Source of the DNA: JAUIAI01 sp050633665
GTDB lineage: Bacteria; Pseudomonadota; Gammaproteobacteria; Burkholderiales; Burkholderiaceae_E
DNA length: 64,000 bases
Assembly: GCA_050633665.1 (NCBI GenBank)
Contig: JBOEGY010000002.1
Coordinates: forward strand, 434,001 to 498,000
Direction of reading: 5' to 3'
Below the pieces are notes generated by a model, which worked only from the letters and a program-made list of their open reading frames with translations, made no database searches and had not been told where the DNA came from. The translations under genes were made by a program, and so were the position numbers. This document shows positions 19,128 to 26,189 of this stretch, piece by piece (position 1 is the stretch's first letter; each line of letters begins with the position of its first letter).

Positions 19128-20396
19128 ATGGAATTTAACTACTCAACCCGTTGCGAAGAACTGCGGAGTCGCTTGCTCAGCTTTATGGATGAGCATATTT
19201 ATCCGAACGAAGCCCGCTTCCACGCAGAAATTGAAGAAAACCGGAAGGCCGGCAATGTCTGGGTACCAACCAAAATCATTGAAGAGCTGAAACCCAAGGC
19301 CCGCGAAGCCGGCTTGTGGAATCTGTTCCTGCCTAAATCTGACCGGGTCCCCGAGGGCCTGTCCAATCTGGACTACGCGCCCTTGTGCGAGATCATGGGC
19401 AGAGTGCACTGGGCGCCTGAAGTATTTAACTGTTCAGCCCCTGATACCGGCAACATGGAAACGCTCGAGCGCTACGCTGCCGAGCCGATCAAACGCGAAT
19501 GGCTTGACCCCTTACTAGCAGGCGAACTGCGGTCTGCTTTTGCGATGACTGAACCTGAGGTAGCCTCTTCAGATGCGACCAATATTGAATCGCGCATCGA
19601 ACGAAAAGGCGACAAGTACATCATCAACGGCCGCAAATGGTGGACCTCAGGCGCCGGAGACCCCCGCTGCAAGGTTTACATTTTCATGGGCAAGACTGAC
19701 CCGGAGGCAGGCCGCCACGAACAGCAGTCCATGATCGTCGTTCCAGCCGACACCCCGGGAATCACTGTCTTGCGCCCACTGTCCGTGTTTGGCTATGACG
19801 ACGCACCGCACGGCCACTGTGAGGTCTTGTTCGAGAATGTCGAAGTGCCGGCTGACAATATTCTGCTTGGCGAAGGCCGTGGCTTTGAGATCGCCCAGGG
19901 CCGTCTTGGACCGGGCCGTATTCATCATTGCATGCGCTCAATCGGTGCAGCGGAGCGTTGCCTGGAGCTGATGTGCAAGCGTCTCAACGATCGCGTGGCA
20001 TTCGGCAAACCCATTTCCAAGCAAGGCGTCTGGCAGGAGCGCGTCGCTGATGCCCGCTGCATGATCGACCAGGCCCGCCTGCTGACCCTGCGCGCCGCTT
20101 ACATGATGGATACCGTTGGCAACAAGGTGGCCAAAGCCGAAATTGCCATGATTAAAGTCGTTGCGCCGATCATGGCCTGTCAGATTGCTGACTGGGCCAT
20201 TCAGGCGCACGGTGGTGGTGGCGTTAGTGGTGACTTTCCCGTCGCCTCAATTTATGCTCACCAGCGAACCCTGCGCCTGGCGGACGGTCCCGATGAAGTA
20301 CATCGGGTCGCGATTGCCAAGATCGAAATGGCCAAACACCTGGGCATTCCCACAGCTAACGATGCCTCCACGATGCCGATTACCCGAGGCAGCTGA
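19128..20396 (+). CDS. Acyl-CoA dehydrogenase, ACAD11/LvaC-like
   Basis: FAD-dependent acyl-CoA dehydrogenase fold, 422 residues, with a good ribosome site (GGAG) before the ATG. Family landmarks: FAMTEPEVASSDATNIES, GRKWWTSGAGDP, GFEIAQGRLGPGRIHHCMRS, QAHGGGGVSGDFP. At the position where medium-chain dehydrogenases carry the catalytic Glu (YEGT), this protein has LADGPDEVH, so Asp386 replaces it, exactly as in human ACAD11. That signature and the neighbouring APH kinase suggest it acts on phosphorylated 4-hydroxyacyl-CoA (phosphate elimination) more than on ordinary fatty acyl-CoA. Its TGA overlaps the GST start. Confidence 0.85.
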   Translation: MEFNYSTRCEELRSRLLSFMDEHIYPNEARFHAEIEENRKAGNVWVPTKIIEELKPKAREAGLWNLFLPKSDRVPEGLSNLDYAPLCEIMGRVHWAPEVFNCSAPDTGNMETLERYAAEPIKREWLDPLLAGELRSAFAMTEPEVASSDATNIESRIERKGDKYIINGRKWWTSGAGDPRCKVYIFMGKTDPEAGRHEQQSMIVVPADTPGITVLRPLSVFGYDDAPHGHCEVLFENVEVPADNILLGEGRGFEIAQGRLGPGRIHHCMRSIGAAERCLELMCKRLNDRVAFGKPISKQGVWQERVADARCMIDQARLLTLRAAYMMDTVGNKVAKAEIAMIKVVAPIMACQIADWAIQAHGGGGVSGDFPVASIYAHQRTLRLADGPDEVHRVAIAKIEMAKHLGIPTANDASTMPITRGS

Positions 20397-21091
20397 TGAT
20401 CGACTTGTACACGTGGCCAACGCCTAACGGCCACAAGATCCACATCATGCTTGAGGAAGCCAACCTTCCTTATGCAATCCACCCGGTCGATATCGGCCGG
20501 GGGGAACAGTTTGACCCAAGCTTTTTAACCATCAGCCCAAACAATCGCATTCCCGCAATTGTTGACCAGAACGGGCCCGATGATCGCCCATTAAGCCTGT
20601 TTGAGTCAGGGGCGATACTGGTTTACCTGGCAGGCAAAAGTGGTCGCTTTCTACCCAAGACTGATCGCGAACGCTTCAAGATGCTGGAATGGGTCATGTG
20701 GCAAGTGGGAGGCTTTGGCCCAATGCTGGGACAAGCCCACCACTTCCGGATGTTTACGCCGGACAAGATTCCTTACGCATACGACCGCTACACGAACGAA
20801 GCCAATCGGCTCTACCGTATCCTGAACAAACAACTGGAAAAGACCCGGGCGTTTGTATCAGGACGCCAATACACAATCGCCGACATGGCCGTATTTCCCT
20901 GGTGCCGGTCGTTCGCAAACCAGGGCGTGGACATGGCTTCTTACCCGGCGGTGCAGCGCTGGTTCGATGCCATCAACGGGCGCCCGGCAGTTAAGCGCGC
21001 GCTCAGTACGCTGGCAGACTATCGCCGCCCGGTAACCGACGACGAAGCCCGCGAGGTACTGTTCGGGAGTCGCCAGTACGCGCAGCGCTGA
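20396..21091 (+). CDS. Glutathione S-transferase, YfcG/Nu-class-like
   Basis: 231 residues. The thioredoxin-fold N-terminus (MIDLYTWPTPNGHKIHIMLEE) and PNNRIPAIVDQ, FESGAILVYLA, then WQVGGFGPMLGQAHHF and YTIADMAVFPW, follow E. coli YfcG almost motif for motif. The TPNGHK Thr-Asn pair is the glutathione-activating site of this class, which has disulfide-bond reductase activity in addition to weak conjugation. The start overlaps the ACAD stop (TGATG), so it is cotranslated with the CoA-ester genes. It may protect against, or feed, reactive hydroxyalkenal products; that link is inference. Confidence 0.88.
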   Translation: MIDLYTWPTPNGHKIHIMLEEANLPYAIHPVDIGRGEQFDPSFLTISPNNRIPAIVDQNGPDDRPLSLFESGAILVYLAGKSGRFLPKTDRERFKMLEWVMWQVGGFGPMLGQAHHFRMFTPDKIPYAYDRYTNEANRLYRILNKQLEKTRAFVSGRQYTIADMAVFPWCRSFANQGVDMASYPAVQRWFDAINGRPAVKRALSTLADYRRPVTDDEAREVLFGSRQYAQR

Positions 21092-21109
21092 TCTGGCAGG
21101 TTTGAGCGA

Positions 21110-21126
21110 CCGGGCAGACCGCCCGG
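21110..21126. terminator. Possible terminator hairpin between convergent GST and DUF1178 genes
   Basis: CCGGGC, a 5-base loop, then GCCCGG lies in the 36-base gap between convergent stops. There is no clear T-run on either side, so intrinsic termination is uncertain. Confidence 0.35.
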
Positions 21127-21127
21127 C

Positions 21128-21598
21128 TTACTGAACCGGGCCGTCGAAGCCGTCTGGCACCGGAAAGGCCATCACTTCGATGCCTTCATCGGCCAATTCT
21201 GCGGCTTCCTCAGGCGTCGCGACGCCTCGAATACCGCGTTCAGGCGCTTCGTTGTAATGAATGCGCCGTGCTTCTTCAGCAAAGCGTTCCCCGACATCTT
21301 CGGTGTTAGCCTGAACAAGCTTGGCCATCTGGGCCCAGAGCTTTTGCATCTGAACTGATGTCGGTTGTGCCATCATCTGGCGCGAATCGTCGGTAATGGC
21401 TTGCTCGCTCGGAGCCGACGGCGCAGAGGCATTACCCAGGTTAAGTCTTGGTGCCGACGGCGTTCTGCGAATTTGGTCCGAGCCGCACAGTGGGCACTGA
21501 ATCAGGCCGTCTTCGAGCTGGCGCTCGTAGTCTTCCTGCGAGCCAAACCAGCCTTCGAATCCATGCTCCTGATCACAACAAAGATTAAATACTTTCAT
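21128..21598 (-). CDS. DUF1178 family protein
   Basis: 156 residues from the ATG at 21598. The family begins MKVFNLCC; a longer reading frame starting upstream has no family support. It starts with a small zinc-ribbon-like segment: Cys7/Cys8 (NLCCDQEHGFEGWFGS) and CPLCGS at about 35-39, with the GFEGWF signature of DUF1178. A Ser/Pro/Ala-rich middle leads to a conserved C-terminal half (GERFAEEARRIHYNEAPERG, GVATPEEAAELADEGIEV) also typical of the family. The function is unknown. It is divergent from mnmH with 110 bases between them. Confidence 0.85.
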   Translation of the reverse strand: MKVFNLCCDQEHGFEGWFGSQEDYERQLEDGLIQCPLCGSDQIRRTPSAPRLNLGNASAPSAPSEQAITDDSRQMMAQPTSVQMQKLWAQMAKLVQANTEDVGERFAEEARRIHYNEAPERGIRGVATPEEAAELADEGIEVMAFPVPDGFDGPVQ

Positions 21599-21708
21599 AG
21601 GGTGAAGTGTAAGCGTGATCAGACTTTTTTGCATGCCCGGATCGGCCATTAGAAGCCAATTGCACCGACAAAAGGTCATAAAATGAGGTCCGCCTTATCT
21701 GAGACACC

Positions 21709-22776
21709 ATGAAAGAAGCCCAATCAGTTTCAATTGAACACGCGATGTTCCGTGATGCCGGATTCGACACAATCATTGACGTGCGAAGCCCCTCCGAATT
21801 TGCGCTCGATCACCTCCCCGGTGCAATCAATCTGCCTGTTCTGGACAATCAGGAACGGGAAGTAGTCGGTACCGTCAACGCCAGAGAGTCAGCATTCGCC
21901 GCGAAACGCCTGGGCGCCGCAAAAGTAGCAGCCCGGATCAGCGAGATTTTGTCGGGCCCTCTGGCTGGCAAACCACATCAGTGGAAACCGCTGATCTATT
22001 GCTGGCGAGGTGGCAACCGATCAGGCAGCCTGGCCACGGTGATGGCCAGAATCGGCTGGCAGACCTCGGTACTGACAGGCGGTTACAAGGCGTACCGACG
22101 CTGGGTCATTAACAAAATTGACGACCAGGCGCCGGCGATCAACTTTCACGTTATTGCCGGACGTACCGGTAGTGGCAAAAGTCGAATTCTTCAAAAAATA
22201 TCCGATACCGGCGCACAAGTGCTCGACCTGGAAGCACTGGCAAATCATCGGGGGTCAGTACTCGGCTTGCTACCGGATCAACAACAACCCTCGCAGAAAC
22301 TTTTCGAAAGCCGAATCGCTCAGGCACTGGACAAACTGGATGCCGCTCAGCCCGTGTATGTCGAATCAGAGAGTCGCAAGATCGGCCAGGTCCAAATACC
22401 CAATTCACTGATAACGACAATGCGCCAGGCGCCCTGCATCGTGATGGATTTTCCAGTCGAAGTTCGGGCACAGTTTCTGATTACGGATTACGCCCATTTT
22501 CTGACCCAGCCAGCACAATTGCTCGGTCAGCTCAGCCGCTTAACCGAAATGCATGGCAGGGAGAAAATTGAATCATGGGCGCGCTTGTCTGAAGCGCAAC
22601 AGTGGCCTGAACTGGTCGAGAGCCTGTTGACTGATCATTACGATCCCGCTTACGACCGTTCGATGCATAAAAATTACAAGCGCCTGGGACAGGCCAGGAC
22701 CGTCGGCTGGAACCCGGCCTCAACCGGGTTCGACCAGGTATTCCAACAGCTTGCCGAACAAATCATTCGGCTCTGA
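21709..22776 (+). CDS. mnmH: tRNA 2-selenouridine synthase MnmH (SelU/YbbB)
   Basis: Replaces sulfur by selenium at the wobble 2-thiouridine of Lys, Glu and Gln tRNAs using selenophosphate, via a geranylated intermediate. 355 residues. The rhodanese domain (DTIIDVRSPSEFALDHLPGA) has the catalytic cysteine in YCWRGGNRSGS (about Cys98). A P-loop domain follows (AGRTGSGKSRIL, residues 150-160), then ESESRKIGQVQIP. Its presence implies that the cell makes selenophosphate, although selD is not in this window. It is convergent with ppiD, 14 bases apart. Confidence 0.94.
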   Translation: MKEAQSVSIEHAMFRDAGFDTIIDVRSPSEFALDHLPGAINLPVLDNQEREVVGTVNARESAFAAKRLGAAKVAARISEILSGPLAGKPHQWKPLIYCWRGGNRSGSLATVMARIGWQTSVLTGGYKAYRRWVINKIDDQAPAINFHVIAGRTGSGKSRILQKISDTGAQVLDLEALANHRGSVLGLLPDQQQPSQKLFESRIAQALDKLDAAQPVYVESESRKIGQVQIPNSLITTMRQAPCIVMDFPVEVRAQFLITDYAHFLTQPAQLLGQLSRLTEMHGREKIESWARLSEAQQWPELVESLLTDHYDPAYDRSMHKNYKRLGQARTVGWNPASTGFDQVFQQLAEQIIRL

Positions 22777-22790
22777 GCGTCTCTTGCTTA

Positions 22791-24719
22791 CTACTGGGCT
22801 GCGGCCGTATCGCCTTGATCGGCGAGAATTCTCGACTCGTATCGTTCTATCTCACTGCGTGCCTTGAGTGATGTCAAATAGGCTTGGAAAGTCTGCTGAC
22901 CGGCCTGCGGGACTAACTCGGAACTGGTAGCCTCAACGGCCGCGCTCAATTCGGTCTCAGGCAAAGCCTCCACTTTCAGGACTTCAATCACCTCATAGGC
23001 ACCCGTAGAACTCGAGTGACCGATGAATGCCGGCACTGACGACGCACTGACACCAAACACTTTTGCCATTGCGTCCGCAGGCATACCACCCGACGCACGC
23101 GAGACGATCTTCTCGTCCCCGAATCCGGCGGGTTCGGCGCCGCCTTGTAACGCTGCCAGACGCTCTTCGCCCGCCGCTTTGGCTAGCGCCGAAGCCTGCC
23201 GGGCACGAACAATCGACTCGGCCTGAGCCTGAACCGCTTCATAGGGTAACAACTTGGCCGGGCGATGCTCGATGATCCGAGCGGCTACCAGCGTATTGTT
23301 CCCCGCGTCGATCGCCTCCGTATTCATGCCGCTCTTGATAGTGGCCTCGTTGAACAACGCGGCTACCACCTTTCGGCTGGCCAACGGTGAATCTGCCGCC
23401 AGGTTCGGGGTACCGAAACGCCGATATTCATCAAGAGTCTGGATAGTCAAACCGGTTTTTTCGGCTGTTGGCCCCAATGAATCAGGCTCTTCATAAACCG
23501 TATTACTGAACGCATCTGAAGCATCGAGATACGCCTCACGAGCTTTCTGCTGGCGTAGCGTGGTTTCTATTTCAGCTTTAACTTCAGTCAGTGGTTTAAC
23601 GGATTTCGGTCGAATCTCCGTCACTTTAATAATATGAAAGCCAAATTCGGTTTCAACAACATCGCTGATCTGGTCTGCCTCGAGAGCGAACGCGACATCG
23701 GCAAACGCCTTTGTCATCGTATCCTGATCAAAATAGCCCAGGTCACCCCCATTAGTGGCGGAACCCGGGTCACCCGATTCGGCTTTCGCGATCTCCGCGA
23801 AGTCTTCGCCAGAACGCAAACGTTCCAACAAACCCTGGGCCTTGGATCTTGCTGTGTTTTTGTCAGCCTCGGAAGCGCTTTCGCCGGCTTCGATCAGGAT
23901 GTGACTGGCGCGGCGCTGAGCCCGCTGACCGAATAGAGACTGATTTTCCTCGTAATATGCGGTAACTTCATCGTCGGTCAACGAAATCTCGTCAGCGAGC
24001 GCTTTCTCACTCAGAATAAGATAGTTGATTTTCATTGCTTCCGGTGACTGAAATTCCTGCGGATTCTTGTCGTAGTAATCGCGTCCGGCTTCAGCGGAAA
24101 TGTCGACTTTCGAAATATAGTCTTCCGGTTTGAATTGTTTTACTTTGACAGTCCGCTTTTCCCGGTTCAAACGTGCCAGACGTCCGGCAACGGTCGTCGG
24201 AATAAATGCTGATTCGGTAATGGACTGCGGCAACAACTGAAGCGAAAGATCAGCCCGAATCCCGCCTTCAAACTGGGCCTCGGTCAGGCCTTGAGCTGCC
24301 AGTAAGGTTTGATAACGGCCAAAGTCGAAACTGCCGTCTTCCAATTTGACGCCAGGAATTTCCTGAATCGCCTCACGAACGACATCATCAGAAACAGTAA
24401 GTCGATTCTCTTGTGCGGTTACCGCCAACAGTCGCTGGTCAACCAGACCTTCAAGAATCTGACGGCGCGCAGCCGGTGTGTCGAACATGGCTGCATCAAC
24501 CTGATCACCGAGAATTCGGCGCATATTGTCCAGCTGCCCCTGGCGCGCGTTCTCAAACTCCTGCGCGCTGATCGATAATTCACCGACTTTTGCGACGTCA
24601 TCGTCGCCGCGAAAGAAGCGGTCGTAGCCGGATAGGCCGAAAAAAGCGAATGCGGGAAAAATCAGGATCAGCAGTAGAAACTGCAGTATTTTTCCATGCC
24701 CGCGAATGAACTCAAACAT
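22791..24719 (-). CDS. ppiD: Periplasmic peptidyl-prolyl isomerase/chaperone PpiD
   Basis: Inner-membrane-anchored periplasmic chaperone that associates with the Sec translocon and helps exported proteins fold. 642 residues. MFEFIRGHGKI is followed by a membrane segment (about 12-32, LQFLLLILIFPAFAFFGL). A SurA-like N-terminal chaperone region follows, then a parvulin domain (about 265-370; RASHILIEAGE ... GGDLGYFDQDTM ... EFGFHIIKVTEI) and a long C-terminal region. It lies downstream of hupB and the tRNA genes, the usual lon-hupB-ppiD order. Confidence 0.94.
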   Translation of the reverse strand: MFEFIRGHGKILQFLLLILIFPAFAFFGLSGYDRFFRGDDDVAKVGELSISAQEFENARQGQLDNMRRILGDQVDAAMFDTPAARRQILEGLVDQRLLAVTAQENRLTVSDDVVREAIQEIPGVKLEDGSFDFGRYQTLLAAQGLTEAQFEGGIRADLSLQLLPQSITESAFIPTTVAGRLARLNREKRTVKVKQFKPEDYISKVDISAEAGRDYYDKNPQEFQSPEAMKINYLILSEKALADEISLTDDEVTAYYEENQSLFGQRAQRRASHILIEAGESASEADKNTARSKAQGLLERLRSGEDFAEIAKAESGDPGSATNGGDLGYFDQDTMTKAFADVAFALEADQISDVVETEFGFHIIKVTEIRPKSVKPLTEVKAEIETTLRQQKAREAYLDASDAFSNTVYEEPDSLGPTAEKTGLTIQTLDEYRRFGTPNLAADSPLASRKVVAALFNEATIKSGMNTEAIDAGNNTLVAARIIEHRPAKLLPYEAVQAQAESIVRARQASALAKAAGEERLAALQGGAEPAGFGDEKIVSRASGGMPADAMAKVFGVSASSVPAFIGHSSSTGAYEVIEVLKVEALPETELSAAVEATSSELVPQAGQQTFQAYLTSLKARSEIERYESRILADQGDTAAAQ

Positions 24720-25069
24720 GATGAATCATACCCAAGATTAAAGTCGATCGACTGATGACAATCAGCCATTTCAGGCACTCGGCAAGATGAGCGCCCAATA
24801 AAAAAGGCGAACAACTGTTCGCCCTTCAACTGTTCTGGCGCCGTCGCTCGCTACTTACAAACCTATAGTGGTGACTATATAGCTTTTTAGTAGCACTTCG
24901 GCGCCAATATGGCTCAAACCGCAATCAAACCACTAACCATCTCGGACCGGTATCCGCGATTTGAATTGATCTCCCGAAGATTCAGGCGATCCGTCCAGAA
25001 ATCGGGTATACCCCAAACATGGGCCTGGGCCTCGATCCGAATTTGGTTTCGATCTGAACTTGCTGATGT
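24720..25069. other. Intergenic region between ppiD and tRNA-Asp
   Basis: 350 bases with no credible gene. They hold the tRNA terminator at 24797-24824 and presumably the ppiD promoter between it and the ppiD start. The 13-mer TATATAGCTTTTT at 24876-24888 recurs at 25491-25503, beyond the tRNA-Val gene. Nothing else stands out. Confidence 0.5.
24797..24824 (-). terminator. Rho-independent terminator downstream of the tRNA-Val/tRNA-Asp genes
   Basis: On the minus strand GGCGAACA, a 2-base loop, TGTTCGCC is followed directly by TTTTTT: an 8-bp perfect stem with a U-run. It ends transcription coming from the tRNA genes (and possibly hupB) before ppiD, so ppiD needs its own promoter. Confidence 0.88.
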
Positions 25070-25146
25070 TGGCGGAGTGGACGGGACTCGAACCCGCGAC
25101 CCCCGGCGTGACAGGCCGGTATTCTAACCAACTGAACTACCACTCC
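25070..25146 (-). tRNA. tRNA-Asp (anticodon GTC)
   Basis: 77 bases including an encoded CCA. The acceptor GGAGTGG pairs with CCACTCC; the anticodon loop is CTGTCAC with a CCGGC/GCCGG stem; the T-loop is GTTCGAGTC. It closely resembles E. coli tRNA-Asp. It lies 139 bases downstream of tRNA-Val and is probably cotranscribed with it. Confidence 0.97.
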
Positions 25147-25285
25147 AGTTTTTTTGCTAACAACTTAAACTGATCAACATTTGCCAGCACTCGAGGCGCC
25201 CCGGTTACAGGACCTCGTGGCAGGCAGACGCCTTATCAGCAGAAATCACTCTGCTGAAGCCGGATGATCATAGCCCGCTGATCAG

Positions 25286-25361
25286 TGGTGGGTGCTGAGA
25301 GGCTCGAACTCCCGACCTACGCCGTGTAAAGGCGCCGCTCTACCAACTGAGCTAAGCACCC
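25286..25361 (-). tRNA. tRNA-Val (anticodon TAC)
   Basis: 76 bases including an encoded CCA. The acceptor GGGTGCT pairs with AGCACCC; the D-arm is GCTCAGTTGGTAGAGC; the anticodon loop is TTTACAC; the T-loop is GTTCGAGCC. Its 5' base is the first base of a tandem 15-bp repeat that runs upstream. Confidence 0.97.
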
Positions 25362-25436
25362 CGATCCTAACGGGGCCGATCCTAACGGGGTATTGTTCCG
25401 ACCCATTATGTTCCGACCCAAATTACTCCCGACCCA
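25361..25436. repeat. 15-bp-period tandem repeats abutting tRNA-Val
   Basis: Two exact tandem copies of CCGATCCTAACGGGG (25361-25375, 25376-25390) are followed by three related units ending in CCGACCCA (25391-25405, 25406-25420, 25421-25436). All have a period of 15 or 16 bases and lie in the 5' leader of tRNA-Val on the minus strand. Confidence 0.8.
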
Positions 25437-25488
25437 ATTTCAGCAAGTCAGGTTCGCATCCGACCGCCGCAATTAAGTACAGCCCGCA

Positions 25489-25517
25489 AGTATATAGCTT
25501 TTTTCGATTAACGCGAA
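25489..25517 (-). promoter_or_regulatory. Candidate sigma-70 promoter for the tRNA-Val/tRNA-Asp unit
   Basis: On the minus strand TTCGCG, a 17-base spacer and TATACT are followed by a GC-rich discriminator (TGCGGGC), the kind seen before stable RNA genes. Predicted initiation is near 25482, about 120 bases before the mature tRNA-Val 5' end. Only the -10 is close to consensus. Confidence 0.45.
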
Positions 25518-25552
25518 GTGAGCATCAAAATTGCGGCGCTGATCTGCAACAA

Positions 25553-25825
25553 TCAGTTAAGCGCGTCTTTCAGGGCCTTACCAGGACGGAACTTCGGCAC
25601 CTTGGCTGCCTTGATCTTGATGGTTGCGCCGGTCTGAGGATTACGACCAGTCCGTGCCGCACGAGCGCCAACCGCAAACGTACCGAAACCAACGATGGTC
25701 ACGGTATCGCCAGTTTTAAGAGTGTTGGTCACCCCATCAATCATTGCGTCCAGCGCACGACCAGCTGATGCTTTTGACAGGTCTGCTTCGTCAGCAATGA
25801 AATCGATCAATTCAGTCTTGTTCAC
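25553..25825 (-). CDS. hupB: DNA-binding protein HU-beta
   Basis: 90-residue nucleoid protein that bends and compacts DNA. The HU signature GFGTFAVGARAARTGRNPQTG spans the beta-arm, with the Arg-Asn-Pro tip that intercalates in the minor groove; KVPKFRPGKALKDALN ends the protein as usual. The start codon is GTG (25825-25823) in the family context MNKTELIDFIA, with AGGGGG upstream. It lies downstream of lon, the standard lon-hupB order, separated by 364 bases. Confidence 0.97.
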   Translation of the reverse strand: MNKTELIDFIADEADLSKASAGRALDAMIDGVTNTLKTGDTVTIVGFGTFAVGARAARTGRNPQTGATIKIKAAKVPKFRPGKALKDALN

Positions 25826-26189
25826 TTAAGAACCCCCTAGTTGTAAGAATGGACCAGCAAGCAAAAATCGGCTGGGCGCAATTTTTCCCGCCAAGCCCTG
25901 GCGGGTTGAACAATGATCAGGACGAAAAACCCGCGGCGAGGCACAGCAATGTTTCCTGGCGATCGGCACTTTGTTTTTCTCGTCGGCCTTCAAGGCTCAG
26001 GCAGCGTATTAAATAGACCGGAAACGCTTGTGTCAAGGCGGTCCGCAGGCAATGTGAAATCAAATTGCCTTGACGTAACACCTTGCTACGGGCAATTAGA
26101 ACGCGACACACATAGACATAGTCAGCACGGCACAACCAACATCGTGTTGATGTCGGCCGTGCCGGCCTCAGCAACCGCTCTGCCGCGTT
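25826..26189. other. lon-hupB intergenic region
   Basis: 364 bases without a credible gene. It should contain the hupB promoter. Just past the lon stop is a strong imperfect hairpin, GCACGGC (26125-26131) pairing with GCCGTGC (26156-26162), with an inner ACATC/GATGT stem. No T-run follows, so it may be a 3'-end or processing structure rather than an intrinsic terminator. An open frame from 25913 on the plus strand runs into antisense lon and has no family features. Confidence 0.5.

Noticed and set aside
24909..25127. 72-codon frame overlapping tRNA-Asp
   Set aside because: It translates the complement of the tRNA and flanking non-coding DNA; the tRNA call is secure.
25292..25768. 158-codon frame across tRNA-Val, the tandem repeats and antisense hupB
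   Set aside because: Created by the 15-bp repeat and the antisense of hupB; no ribosome site or protein features.
26125..26162. Intrinsic terminator of lon
   Set aside because: Hairpin is good, but no U-run follows on the minus strand; kept only as a structural note.
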